DNA of 64,000 bases from Tepidimicrobium xylanilyticum (GTDB lineage Bacteria; Bacillota; Clostridia; Tissierellales; Tepidimicrobiaceae): positions 1-64,000 of the forward strand of contig NZ_FNNG01000012.1 of NCBI RefSeq assembly GCF_900106765.1, read 5' to 3'. Under the pieces are notes generated by a model that did not search any database, was not told where the DNA came from, and saw only the letters and a list, made by a program, of their open reading frames with translations. Positions 27,310 through 37,864 of this stretch are shown one piece after another. The translations under genes were made by a program, and so were the position numbers. Each line of letters begins with the position of its first letter. The first letter of the stretch is position 1.

Positions 27310-28524
27310 TTAAATCTTTTTATATAATCTCTTCATCTTATCTACCTTGCTTTTATCTATTTCAGTTCCTCCATATCTAGCTTCGATGTAAATTTCCCTT
27401 ACATCTTTTAAGATCTTTTTATCTACATCGTTCTCTGCCTTAACATTAATCTCCAAACTGGTGTCAGAAGGTATTATATCTACTCCTTTTCTATACAGTT
27501 TTATTAAGGCTTTCCTATAGTAATACCTAATCTGTTCCTTAAGGCCCTTGGGCCTGAATAAGAATTGTTTGCCTTTATCTTTGTCTCCACCTACTATATT
27601 AATGAATTCCCTCTCTTCACGATAAGCTATTTCCTCCTTACCTTTACCAGCTACCTTCTTCTTAAACAATCTATAGGATATATAAGCTATAAACAGGATC
27701 AGAGCTATCATCAAGACTGTAGACAAAAATCTACTCAACCAAGGGAGGAAGGAAGGGGACTTTTGAACCCATTCACTAAAATCCACAACCGTTTCCAACT
27801 CTTCCGATGGCAACTCTACAGTATGATTAATGAGCAGGGAAATAATATACCTTATAAATTTCTCAACAACATAGCTCAAATATACAATAGGCCAATAGAG
27901 GATATTAAATAGCATTTCTGTAAACCAAAAATAGATTGACCTAACTAGTTGGTACAGAAATATCTTTAGCCTTTCTATACCTAGCACTAGATATAAAATA
28001 AATACGGATATAGCAAATATTAGATTGGTTCTATTTATCTTATTCATATTAGGACTATGTTCTAAATGCCTAAGGCTTCGCAATAGTATAATGGTAGATA
28101 TGAAATAAATTAACATAAAAGGTATGAAATCTTTACCGCTAGTTTGAAGCCTGCCCATAATCCCCGATAGCCCCATGAGAATAAACAATATTTTTAATTT
28201 TCTTTGAAAACCTCTTCTAAAAAAATTAATGCTTACTTCACTGGAGTATTGAAAAATAAAATAGAATGTATAGTAGGCAGCAATAAATAAAAAAACTATA
28301 TTTTCAATGGAAGGATATTTAATAACTGGAAGAAGTAAAAATAAATTTAAATAGAAGTATTTTTTGCCTTTCCTTTTGAAAAGGACCTCCATATAAGATA
28401 CTAGTAGAAACAAGAAAAATATTGCAATAAAATTATCTATGGTTAAACTTGGAATTACAACTATTAATAGAGCAAATATGAAAGACACAATACTTATTAA
28501 CTCTAATAAAATTATGCTATTCAT
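27310..28524 (-). CDS. membrane protein with C-terminal DUF4129 domain
   Basis: This is a 404-aa protein. The ATG at 28524 is 10 bases after AGGAGA and overlaps the DUF58 end by 8 bp. About six to eight hydrophobic helices occupy residues 1-290, including a strong one near 270-290. The cytoplasmic C-terminus (KGLKEQIRYYYRKALIKLYRKG ... GTEIDKSKVDKMKRLYK, quoted in parts) is the DUF4129 pattern. In related operons this domain is fused to a transglutaminase; no transglutaminase core (Cys-His-Asp) was seen here. It probably acts with MoxR and the DUF58 protein at the membrane. Confidence 0.75.
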   Translation of the reverse strand: MNSIILLELISIVSFIFALLIVVIPSLTIDNFIAIFFLFLLVSYMEVLFKRKGKKYFYLNLFLLLPVIKYPSIENIVFLFIAAYYTFYFIFQYSSEVSINFFRRGFQRKLKILFILMGLSGIMGRLQTSGKDFIPFMLIYFISTIILLRSLRHLEHSPNMNKINRTNLIFAISVFILYLVLGIERLKIFLYQLVRSIYFWFTEMLFNILYWPIVYLSYVVEKFIRYIISLLINHTVELPSEELETVVDFSEWVQKSPSFLPWLSRFLSTVLMIALILFIAYISYRLFKKKVAGKGKEEIAYREEREFINIVGGDKDKGKQFLFRPKGLKEQIRYYYRKALIKLYRKGVDIIPSDTSLEINVKAENDVDKKILKDVREIYIEARYGGTEIDKSKVDKMKRLYKKI

Positions 28525-29614
28525 AGGGTACAATTCTCCTAACGTATTTTATAATGGAAGAGCTTAATTTATCTAATTTAGCTTCATCTAAGGAAATGAG
28601 AATAAGCTTATTATTTCTCTTTAATCTTTCTAGAGATTCTATATAGCTATCGAATATTCTAGGTGTAACTACGATAAATGTTGTAAATTTTTCCCTCTTA
28701 TTGATTATACTATCAATTAACGTTTCAAACTTAATTGCTGCTCCATAGGATACTTTACCTAGAACATTTAATACATTTTCATAATTACTAGAATAGCTAG
28801 TAACTCCACTTCCCCCATAGGAGTTGTTGATAAAGCTGTATAAAATTTTATTCTTCTCTAATTCCTCTACAATCCCTCTACATAAGGAGATGCAGGTTTC
28901 AATTTCATCTTTTTCAATGCCACGCCAAAAAGGTTGTGTACATTCCACATTCAATATTATATTTACAGAGTATTCCGAAGTAAAATCGAATTCCTTAACC
29001 ATCAAGTTTCCATATTTTAAAGATGAAGGCCAATGAATATGTTTTTCTGGTTCATTGCCCGTATACTCTCTAATGCCAACATTCATTAACGGGTCATCTA
29101 TTATCCATCTCTTAACAGACACTTGACCATAATAGCTCCCATAAGGTACCAAATTTTCATCTAAATCTAAAACCTTTGGTAATACTACTAACTCTTGTAG
29201 ATAGTACTTTGTAACGGAAAACGTATTTAATCCAATAAAGTCTCCTACTATTAGGCTTACATTTCTAAAGGTATAATAGCCTCTTTTATTTCCAATAAAG
29301 GAATAGATTCGCTTTACCCTTTGATAAGGCATTACGAACATGGCAGTTGAAAATTCAAAATAACCATCCTCTTCACGTTCATCTATTATCCCTTTACAAT
29401 TGAGGGCTGCAGGAAATTTTTCCGTTATCCTTAAATAGGGTACTGGAAGAGGCTTTCTATTTTCAATTACAGTATGTACCTCAAAAGGTTCGCCTATCTC
29501 CACCATGCTTTTAGATAATGTCCGCATATGGTGCAAATTCTTAAAACCATATTTCATGCTAACCCTATTAAATCCAAAGGTAATAGCTACAATTCCAATT
29601 AATAACCAAAACAT
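28517..29614 (-). CDS. DUF58 domain-containing protein
   Basis: This is a 365-aa protein. Two short hydrophobic segments would normally start such a protein; here only a first helix (MFWLLIGIVAITFGF) is visible. Beta-rich residues 40-150 lead into the DUF58 core IREYTGNEPEKHIHWPSS...GNLMVKEF (residues about 178-205), followed by a von Willebrand A-like region. MoxR-DUF58 pairs act as chaperone systems for membrane or metalloprotein assembly. It overlaps the DUF4129 gene and lies 3 bp after moxR. Confidence 0.88.
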   Translation of the reverse strand: MFWLLIGIVAITFGFNRVSMKYGFKNLHHMRTLSKSMVEIGEPFEVHTVIENRKPLPVPYLRITEKFPAALNCKGIIDEREEDGYFEFSTAMFVMPYQRVKRIYSFIGNKRGYYTFRNVSLIVGDFIGLNTFSVTKYYLQELVVLPKVLDLDENLVPYGSYYGQVSVKRWIIDDPLMNVGIREYTGNEPEKHIHWPSSLKYGNLMVKEFDFTSEYSVNIILNVECTQPFWRGIEKDEIETCISLCRGIVEELEKNKILYSFINNSYGGSGVTSYSSNYENVLNVLGKVSYGAAIKFETLIDSIINKREKFTTFIVVTPRIFDSYIESLERLKRNNKLILISLDEAKLDKLSSSIIKYVRRIVPYE

Positions 29615-29617
29615 AAT

Positions 29618-30553
29618 CTATATCCTTTCTAAAGGCACTTCTATTGTACTAAGTATTCTTTCTATTAATTTTTCATTGTCTACCAAATTATTCCTGCCCT
29701 TAACTATAATTCTATGATTTAACACCTTAGGTACCATGGCCTTTACATCCTCTGGTATGATGTATTTTCTTCCGTTAATAGCAGCATAAGCTTGGCAAGC
29801 TTTGAAAAGAGCTATAGTTCCCCTAGGGCTAACTCCCAATTGTATTTCTGCCAAGTTTCTTGTTTGATCTACTATATCCATGATATAATCCATCACATCG
29901 GGGGAACATTCCACTTTACTGACATTTTCAAATAAATAATCCAATTCTTCTGCTGATACAATACTTTCTAAATCCTCTATGGATTTGCTTAAATTGCTGT
30001 GGATTATTTCTTTTTCCTCTTCCCTAGTGGGATAGCCTATTTTTATTCGCATAAAAAATCTATCCAATTGGGCCTCTGGTAGTGGAAAAGTTCCATAAGA
30101 TTCTATTGGGTTTTGAGTAGCTAAAACCATAAAGGGTTTATTGAGCATTCTAGTTTCTCCATCTACAGTAACCTGTCCTTCCTGCATGGCTTCCAATAGA
30201 CTCGATTGGGTCCTAGGAGTAGCTCTATTAATTTCATCTGCTAATACTATATTAGAAAATATAGGGCCCTTTCTAAATTGGAAATCTCCTAGCTTTTGAT
30301 TATAATAATTTATTCCCATAATATCGGAGGGAAGTAGATCAGGTGTAAATTGGATCCTTTTAAAGGGCAATCCTAAAGTCTTAGAAAAGGCCTTAACCAT
30401 CATAGTTTTTCCCATACCAGGAAGGTCTTCTAATAATATGTGGCCTTTAGATAGGAAGGATACTATAATTAGTTCCATTACCTTTTCCTTGCCTATTACC
30501 ACTTGAGACATATTATTAATTACTTTCTCTTTAAATTCTACGAACTGGTCCAT
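29618..30553 (-). CDS. MoxR-family AAA+ ATPase
   Basis: This is a 311-aa ATPase. Walker A is EDLPGMGKTMM near 38, Walker B LADEINRATPRTQSSLLEAM near 100, sensor 1 VLATQNP near 135 and the arginine-finger region PLPEAQLDRFFMRI near 148. The C-terminal lid carries SPRGTIALFKACQAYAA. It is the first gene of a moxR-DUF58-DUF4129 operon, a common arrangement. Its client is not known. Confidence 0.95.
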   Translation of the reverse strand: MDQFVEFKEKVINNMSQVVIGKEKVMELIIVSFLSKGHILLEDLPGMGKTMMVKAFSKTLGLPFKRIQFTPDLLPSDIMGINYYNQKLGDFQFRKGPIFSNIVLADEINRATPRTQSSLLEAMQEGQVTVDGETRMLNKPFMVLATQNPIESYGTFPLPEAQLDRFFMRIKIGYPTREEEKEIIHSNLSKSIEDLESIVSAEELDYLFENVSKVECSPDVMDYIMDIVDQTRNLAEIQLGVSPRGTIALFKACQAYAAINGRKYIIPEDVKAMVPKVLNHRIIVKGRNNLVDNEKLIERILSTIEVPLERI

Positions 30554-30676
30554 TTAGTTTCCCCCTTATAAAGTTGCTTCCATTTTTTGTATCAGTATTA
30601 TAATATATTATATTTAACAATATCTCAACCTTTTATTTCTGCGAATATTCAGTTTCATCGAGCTTTCATATGGAGC

Positions 30677-30709
30677 AAAAAAGGAGAACAAACTAATAGT
30701 CTATTCTCC
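30677..30709 (-). terminator. terminator of the DUF1622 gene
   Basis: GGAGAA/TTCTCC hairpin followed on the minus strand by TTTTTTG; it overlaps the stop codon. Confidence 0.75.
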
Positions 30710-31075
30710 CTGATTCTTAGCTTGAGCTTCAAAATCCTCATCCGTAGGATTTTCTTTCTTTTTACACTTTATTTCCCAGTGAATTACAAAACTTATAATA
30801 ATCCTTAAAAAGGTTACAAATGCTAATATTACGAACTCATCTAGGCTTCTGACGATAATAGTCTTTAATATCTCTGCTGCCAATTTGAACTCTAAACTCA
30901 ATGCAAGAGCCTTTACAAATTCAATTTTATAATACTCATAATTAAAATTAAATCTTCCTCTAATTAAACTGAAAACAGATCTAATGGTAGCAATAGCAAT
31001 GATAATTACGCCTATTATTTCTAATATACCTGTTATATAAGGAATGATTTCTTCTAAAATTAGCTCAATATACAA
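30701..31075 (-). CDS. DUF1622 membrane protein
   Basis: This is a 124-aa protein starting at TTG 31075 after AGGAGGAAAGGA. Two strong membrane helices are visible, near residues 12-36 (ITGILEIIGVIIIAIATI) and 78-97 (FVILAFVTFLRIIISFVIHW), separated by RGRFNFNYEYYKIEFVKALALSLEFKLAAEILKT, which is the conserved DUF1622 core (shown in part). Its function is unknown. It is a single-gene unit. Confidence 0.85.
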   Translation of the reverse strand: MYIELILEEIIPYITGILEIIGVIIIAIATIRSVFSLIRGRFNFNYEYYKIEFVKALALSLEFKLAAEILKTIIVRSLDEFVILAFVTFLRIIISFVIHWEIKCKKKENPTDEDFEAQAKNQGE

Positions 31076-31215
31076 ATCCTTTCCTCCTTAACAAATATAA
31101 TTCCAAATAATCAAAACCTACACAAAGAAAATATATCGCTTTTATAGCAAATTGTCAAGAAATCTTCGAAATAATCAAAAAATTAACATATGATCATCAT
31201 ATTTCTTAAAATATA

Positions 31216-31241
31216 AAAACCTAGCTTGAGCTAGGTTTTTA
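31216..31241 (-). terminator. terminator of tRNA-Ser(CGA)
   Basis: AAAAACCTAGCTTGAGCTAGGTTTTT hairpin (stem ACCTAGCT/AGCTAGGT) just after the tRNA on the minus strand. Confidence 0.88.
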
Positions 31242-31245
31242 TATA

Positions 31246-31338
31246 TGGCGGAGAGAGAGGGATTCGAACCCTCGGTACAGCATTTAACTGTACAGTGGTT
31301 TTCGAGACCACCACCTTCAACCACTCGGACATCTCTCC
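31246..31338 (-). tRNA. tRNA-Ser(CGA)
   Basis: Class II tRNA with acceptor GGAGAGA/TCTCTCC, anticodon loop CTCGAAA (anticodon CGA), long variable arm (TGTACAG...CTGTAC) and encoded CCA. Confidence 0.96.
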
Positions 31339-31360
31339 AGAATATATAGATCATATTAAA

Positions 31361-31816
<456 letters not shown>

Positions 31817-31831
31817 TCACCAAAATAAATA

Positions 31832-31908
31832 TGGTGCACCCGAGAGGATTCGAACCCCCGACACACGCCTTAGGAGGGCGCTGCTCTATCCTACTGAGCT
31901 ACGGATGC
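31832..31908 (-). tRNA. tRNA-Arg(CCT)
   Basis: Acceptor GCATCCG/CGGGTGC, D-arm GCTCAGTAGGATAGAGC, anticodon loop CTCCTAA (anticodon CCT), T-arm GGGTTCGAATCC and encoded CCA. Confidence 0.95.
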
Positions 31909-31922
31909 ACAAATATTTGCTA

Positions 31923-33161
31923 TTATATTTTACAACTTTTTTTAATAATTGTCAACACATCTGAATCATTCACAGCTATAGTTAATAATTTCTCAATGAT
32001 TTTTCCAATAATCCTTTTAACATATCTATAGATCCTAATGAATATATTAGCCTTTTCTACATCTTGGTGAACTACTAAGTCTATTTGGTCTAAAATCTCA
32101 CCATTTAACAGGATATTCAACCTTCCTATCTTTTCCATTGACTTTAAAGGCAAGGAAATATCTTCATTTACTAAAACTTCCCTATGAATACTGTCCCCTT
32201 TTCTTACTGTGATGGTAAAATTTCTAGTTGGATATACTTCTATGACCTCATTTTTGCTGCTAGGTAAATATATTAAATCTACAGGCATATTTTCTTTTGC
32301 TATTATCCTTCTAGTATAGTTATTAAGCCCATATTCAATTAATTCTTTGCTTAATTCCTTTCTTTTTTCCTCATTTCCCGATCCCATTATTATGGAAATT
32401 AACCTAAAATCCTCCGTTTCTACATTATCCCCTTTGATATTTATGGTGGCAACTAAGCAATAGCCTGCCTTATTGGTAAAACCAGTTTTAAGTCCATCAA
32501 CGCCTTTTATTTCTTTCAACAATGGATTTGTATTTTCTTTGTCATAGTCCCTATTTTCCAAATGAATATTGGGAATGGAGGTAAAGGTTAAAGTTTCAGG
32601 AAACTCTCTTATTATATACCTAGATAGCTCAAATATATCTTTGGTGCTCATTTTATTCTGTTCTTCCCCTTGAGGTAGTCCTGTTGAATTAATAAAATAG
32701 GCACTTTCTAATCCTAAACTTTGAGCTCTGTAATTCATCCTTTTTACAAATTCCTCCTCCGACCCAGCTACATATTTGGCCAAAGCATAGGTAGCATCAT
32801 TTGCAGATACCACTAAACTTGCCTCTAATAATTGTCTTACGGTAAATACCTCTCCTTCTTTTAGTTCTAGGCTAGACCCTTTAATTCTAGTTACATCATC
32901 ATCTATATATACTTTATCATCTAATCCGATTTCTCCCCTATCTACATGTTCCATTACAATTAAATAGGACATTAATTTGCTAATGCTGGCAATTTCTATA
33001 GGTTGGTATGCATTATATCCCTCCAATATTTCTCCCGTTTCAAAATCCCCTAATAGATAAGCCTTAACTTCATCTTCTATGCCGACGGAAGCTAAAGCAA
33101 GAGGGTTTAGCAATAATATAAAAAATAATGATAATATAATTCCTCTAATAATCCTGTTCAT
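31923..33161 (-). CDS. dacF: D-alanyl-D-alanine carboxypeptidase (DacF-type)
   Basis: This is a 412-aa penicillin-binding protein. The start MNRIIRGIILSLFFILLLNPLALAS (33161) gives a signal peptide; an upstream in-frame start is less likely. The three active-site motifs are present: SISK near 62, SAN near 119 and KTG near 223. A C-terminal PBP5-type beta domain and a Lys-rich amphipathic tail (VKRIIGKIIEKLL) follow for membrane attachment. It trims pentapeptides of peptidoglycan. DacF-type enzymes often act in sporulation. It lies just ahead of tRNA-Arg on the same strand. Confidence 0.92.
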   Translation of the reverse strand: MNRIIRGIILSLFFILLLNPLALASVGIEDEVKAYLLGDFETGEILEGYNAYQPIEIASISKLMSYLIVMEHVDRGEIGLDDKVYIDDDVTRIKGSSLELKEGEVFTVRQLLEASLVVSANDATYALAKYVAGSEEEFVKRMNYRAQSLGLESAYFINSTGLPQGEEQNKMSTKDIFELSRYIIREFPETLTFTSIPNIHLENRDYDKENTNPLLKEIKGVDGLKTGFTNKAGYCLVATINIKGDNVETEDFRLISIIMGSGNEEKRKELSKELIEYGLNNYTRRIIAKENMPVDLIYLPSSKNEVIEVYPTRNFTITVRKGDSIHREVLVNEDISLPLKSMEKIGRLNILLNGEILDQIDLVVHQDVEKANIFIRIYRYVKRIIGKIIEKLLTIAVNDSDVLTIIKKSCKI

Positions 33162-33276
33162 AATAACATTCCCCCTATTAAAAATGAAATAATAGCTACA
33201 AAAAGGTAACATTTGTATCCTAACCTCTATATAATGTATTAGGCAAAGTACTAGAACTTTAAAAGGAGGTTATAGA

Positions 33277-33390
33277 ATGTCTGATCTTCAAAGAAGAGGT
33301 GGCATCTGGGATGGCGATGACTCTAGTTTACTATTTTTCTTCCTGTTATTAGTAATACTTTTTGGTGGTTTCGGCGGTAGAAGATATTAG
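33277..33390 (+). CDS. 37-aa hydrophobic YjcZ-like peptide
   Basis: ATG at 33277 follows a perfect AAAAGGAGGT. The peptide has a polar N-terminus (MSDLQRRGGIWDGDDSS), one membrane helix (LLFFFLLLVILFGGFGG) and a basic end (RRY). Length and layout resemble the YjcZ/sporulation-associated small membrane proteins of Bacillota. A terminator follows. Function is unknown. Confidence 0.7.
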   Translation: MSDLQRRGGIWDGDDSSLLFFFLLLVILFGGFGGRRY

Positions 33391-33394
33391 GCTA

Positions 33395-33421
33395 AAACGG
33401 AGGGCCTTGCCCTCCGTTTTT
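33395..33421. terminator. bidirectional terminator, small peptide / M1 peptidase
   Basis: AAAACGGAGGGC-CTT-GCCCTCCGTTTTT; it also covers the stop of the converging M1 peptidase gene. Confidence 0.92.
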
Positions 33422-34907
33422 ATCTGCCATATAACCACTTATGGGCCCTCTCTTCAAAAGGCGAGTTAGTCACCTTTTCACATATATTTAAAAAATCCTT
33501 TGTAGTTGCTATTTTGAACTTATATGTTTTATAGTACCTTTCTAATATTTGGTACAATGTGTCGATTCCAAACTCTTTTTTTATCTCATTTAAGAAAACA
33601 GCTCCTTTTGCATATACCAAAATCCCGTAATCATCCCAACTATTAAATTCGTCTAAGGATTTAACCACCACATCAGAATCAATATATTTTTCTCCATAAT
33701 CATAGGGCATTTGGCAGGTATAATTAAAATAGTCTTCTCCGTCCTCTTCTCCATATTTATGGTGAACATATAAAACTTCCGAATAAGTTGCTAAGGATTC
33801 GTCTAACCAGGCTTCGTCTATCTGGTCGTTTCCTACTACCCCATACCACCATTGATGGGCTGTTTCATGGACTATTATCCTTTCTAAAGTATCCTCTTGA
33901 TGATGCGTATAGCAATCCCTGTTTATAAAAACTATACCTGGATACTCCATACCAGAAGGAAACTGTGTCATCACTATGGAATAAACTCCATAAGGGTATT
34001 GGCCAAATAGATTATTGAATATTTCTATGGAATCTTTTCCTACTTCTAATACATAATCAGCTATACTAGGCCTATCTTCCATTGCATAAAGCCTTATTAT
34101 TGTGTCCCCTACTTGAGTTTCCTCTATAATAAATTTAGAGCTGGCAACCCAAGCAAAATCTCTAATCAGTTTTCCTTCTATTACATAGGTTTTTGTATTT
34201 CCCCTAATTTTTTCAGAAATTATATTCCCACTGGTTCCAATTATAATATTCTTTGGAACCTTAATAGTTACGTCGTAGTTGCTTACATTGCTATAAAAAG
34301 GATCTCCTATATTATAATAAGGGTCTAAATTCCAACCAGTATCATCGTGCATACACGCTATTGGATACCAATTACCAAAGTTGAATACATCTTCTCCAAA
34401 CCCGAATCTATCTATGTTAATTGGAAGCTTGACATTATATGTAAATTCAATTTTGATTCTATCTTTAGCCTTCAAAGGCTTAGGTAGTATTAATCTTAAT
34501 ATGGTATCTCCTCCCCCCCCTATTTCATAATCCGCCCTTTTATTCCCTATTTTTATTTCTTCTATTTCCATAAACCCTGGCTCATATTCCTTAGATATGC
34601 TCTTGCCAGCAAATAATATAGGGGCTGTTTCCATACTTTTAAAAGCATTAGGGTAAAGGTGGAAATAAATTTCCCCTAGTTCCCTCCCAGAATTATTAAT
34701 ATAATCAACCCTTTGATAAGCCCAATAGCTTTTATTTTCAGGATCAAAATCCACTTCTATGCTATAATGGTCTACATCATTTATGTCAATACCATTTAAA
34801 TCATCTACCACAAGTGTAGGAATATGGTTTGTTTTTACCCTACAGCCAATAAGATTCAGAATTAATAAAAATGACAATAAAAAACATATACTCCTTTTAA
34901 TATTCAA
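33420..34907 (-). CDS. M1-family zinc metallopeptidase, lipoprotein
   Basis: This is a 495-aa protein. A lipoprotein signal with lipobox LIGC lies at residues 19-22 (LLILNLIGC). The gluzincin motif HETAHQWW is near 317 and the third zinc ligand in DEAWLDESLATY about 18 residues later. The exopeptidase motif appears as MEYPGI (instead of GAMEN), so strict aminopeptidase activity is uncertain. It lacks the long C-terminal domain of full-length aminopeptidase N. It would act outside the membrane on peptides, fitting a peptide- and amino-acid-based lifestyle. Confidence 0.88.
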   Translation of the reverse strand: MNIKRSICFLLSFLLILNLIGCRVKTNHIPTLVVDDLNGIDINDVDHYSIEVDFDPENKSYWAYQRVDYINNSGRELGEIYFHLYPNAFKSMETAPILFAGKSISKEYEPGFMEIEEIKIGNKRADYEIGGGGDTILRLILPKPLKAKDRIKIEFTYNVKLPINIDRFGFGEDVFNFGNWYPIACMHDDTGWNLDPYYNIGDPFYSNVSNYDVTIKVPKNIIIGTSGNIISEKIRGNTKTYVIEGKLIRDFAWVASSKFIIEETQVGDTIIRLYAMEDRPSIADYVLEVGKDSIEIFNNLFGQYPYGVYSIVMTQFPSGMEYPGIVFINRDCYTHHQEDTLERIIVHETAHQWWYGVVGNDQIDEAWLDESLATYSEVLYVHHKYGEEDGEDYFNYTCQMPYDYGEKYIDSDVVVKSLDEFNSWDDYGILVYAKGAVFLNEIKKEFGIDTLYQILERYYKTYKFKIATTKDFLNICEKVTNSPFEERAHKWLYGR

Positions 34908-34994
34908 GACTTCACCTCCGACAATTCTATTCTAATATATTCTATATTCTCATAGGAATATTATAACTTATTTCATCCTAAGAATAGAAAATAA

Positions 34995-35030
34995 AAATTC
35001 TCCCTACGGAGAACATACCGTAAGGAGAAT

Positions 35031-35032
<2 letters not shown>
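34995..35032 (-). terminator. terminator of serS
   Basis: Stem AAATTCTCC(T)TACGG/CCGTA(G)GGAGAATTT with TTATTTTC following on the minus strand; it starts within the stop codon. Confidence 0.85.
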
Positions 35033-36329
<1,297 letters not shown>

Positions 36330-36351
36330 TTATATTAAAATTAATTATATT

Positions 36352-36554
36352 AAAAAAACCCTCGCTCCCTAACAATTTTAGGGACGAGAGTATTCCCGCG
36401 TTGCCACCCTAGTTAACCATAATGGTTCACTCGTATACATATTAGCTCAGGGATGGATTCAATAATAAGCCTTGCCAATTCTCACCAACCATTGGCTCTC
36501 TTAAAAGTACTTTATTATTTACTAGGTCCCCTCATAGCCTTAATATGGATTTTA
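36352..36554 (-). promoter_or_regulatory. serine T-box leader of serS
   Basis: The T-box core AGGGTGGCAACGCGGG lies at 36395-36410 (minus strand), followed by terminator CTCGTCCCTAA...TTAGGGAGCGAG-T7 (36352-36388). In stem I the context GAA-TCC-A (codon at 36455-36457) is the probable specifier, reading serine UCC and matching tRNA-Ser(GGA). Uncharged tRNA-Ser would favour antitermination. Confidence 0.92.
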
Positions 36555-36560
36555 ATAGGT

Positions 36561-36589
36561 AGTATAACATATTTTATGAAGAATATCAA
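36561..36589 (-). promoter_or_regulatory. serS promoter
   Basis: On the minus strand TTGATA, 17 bp, TATACT, just upstream of the T-box. Confidence 0.8.
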
Positions 36590-36608
36590 TTATTAATTCA
36601 TACTTATG

Positions 36609-36661
36609 AACAAAAGGCACCGACATGGATAAAAGTCAGCACCTTTTGTTAATTTTTTTTT
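36609..36661 (+). terminator. plus-strand-oriented terminator without an obvious gene
   Basis: AACAAAAGG(C)ACCGAC...GTC(A)G(C)ACCTTTTGTT, with imperfect pairing, is followed by AAT9 on the plus strand only. Both neighbouring genes run on the minus strand, so the oriented transcript is unidentified. Confidence 0.5.
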
Positions 36662-36759
36662 GTTTATTAGGGATTTATCTTTAGTAAGAGGGGCCAAAGC
36701 ATTTCTACTTTGACTTAATGACTATTTACTCATAAAAAGATCTTTATAACATAATATTG

Positions 36760-37800
36760 CTATAATTTCATATCTCCCATTTTAATATATCCCTTCTTCC
36801 TCATCCATTCGGATATTATAAAGGATATTAGTCCAGGCAGAATAAAATGGAGTAGAAGAATTTCCACTATAGTTTTTGCCCCAGTGCCCATTACCTCTAT
36901 AGTTGCAAGTTGTCCTACCAGACCACTAGTACCCATACCTGCACCTATTCTATTCCCTTCCATCTTAAATATTACAGTAGAAGCTGGACCAAGGATTGCA
37001 GATGCTATAATAGGTGGGATCCATATTTTAGGGTTCTTTATTATATTGGGTATTTGAAGCATTGAAGTCCCTATACCCTGGGCTATAAGCCCACCGAATC
37101 CATTTTCCTTAAAGGATGAAATTGCAAATCCTATCATCTGAGCTGAACAGCCAACGGTACTAGCTCCTGCTGCTAAGCCACTAAGTCCTAAGGATATGGC
37201 CAATGCAGCACTGCTAATGGGCAATGTAAGAACTATTCCCATTACTACTGAAACTATTATTCCCATTGGTAAGGGATGTAATTCGGTAGCTTTATTAATC
37301 ATATTCCCAATTAAAGTCATAAAAGAACTGATAAAGGGTCCTATGTAGTTTCCAGCTAATCCACCCGCCAAGATGGTAGCTAATGGAACCAAAACTATAT
37401 CTACCTTGGTTTTTCCTCCAATGAGCTTCGAAAATTCCGCTCCTACTAATGCAGCTACAAAGGCTCCTACTGGCTCTCCAATTTTGATTATTGCTACCCC
37501 TTCTTCAAAGGAAATGGTACCAGCACCAATTGCCCCAGTAACTGCTGATGCAAAAATAGCCAATGGAGGCGCTCCTACCCCATACGCAACTCCTGTACCA
37601 ATAGCTGGCCCCATTAACAATTGAGCCATTTCACCAAAAATCACCATCCATCGGATGTTAAAAATGGTGCCCAACTGCTTTATTATTAATCCTATTATCA
37701 AAGAAGAAAAAAGTCCTAATGCCATCCCATTAAATATTTTCACAAAATAATTCCTTATACCGCCTTTCTTTTCATTAAGTTTATCTTTCAATTTAGCCAC
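36760..37800 (-). CDS. PTS-EIIC-type membrane protein (PTS_EIIC_2)
   Basis: This is a 346-aa, Gly/Ala-rich integral membrane protein with about nine to ten helices. The run RNYFVKIFNGMALGLFSSLIIG (in part), GPAIGTGVAYGVGAPPLA and GFGGLIAQGIGTSMLQIPNI matches the PTS_EIIC_2 (PF13303) family. It has no EIIA/EIIB domain and no partner PTS genes nearby. It is adjacent to niaR (64 bp), with a NiaR-like box in its promoter, which suggests transport of a vitamin such as nicotinate rather than a sugar. That substrate is an inference only. Confidence 0.72.
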   Translation of the reverse strand: MAKLKDKLNEKKGGIRNYFVKIFNGMALGLFSSLIIGLIIKQLGTIFNIRWMVIFGEMAQLLMGPAIGTGVAYGVGAPPLAIFASAVTGAIGAGTISFEEGVAIIKIGEPVGAFVAALVGAEFSKLIGGKTKVDIVLVPLATILAGGLAGNYIGPFISSFMTLIGNMINKATELHPLPMGIIVSVVMGIVLTLPISSAALAISLGLSGLAAGASTVGCSAQMIGFAISSFKENGFGGLIAQGIGTSMLQIPNIIKNPKIWIPPIIASAILGPASTVIFKMEGNRIGAGMGTSGLVGQLATIEVMGTGAKTIVEILLLHFILPGLISFIISEWMRKKGYIKMGDMKL

Positions 37801-37824
37801 CCTTTCTGGTATTAATTAATGTAT

Positions 37825-37843
37825 ATACACCTGTCTTGTCACC
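37825..37843. promoter_or_regulatory. candidate NiaR operator
   Basis: TACACCTGTCTTGTCACCT resembles, from memory, the NiaR/YrxA box with a TGTCTTGACA-like core. It lies 25 bp before the EIIC-like gene and beside niaR. Confidence 0.45.
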
Positions 37844-37864
37844 TCATAGTAAAAATATATCATC

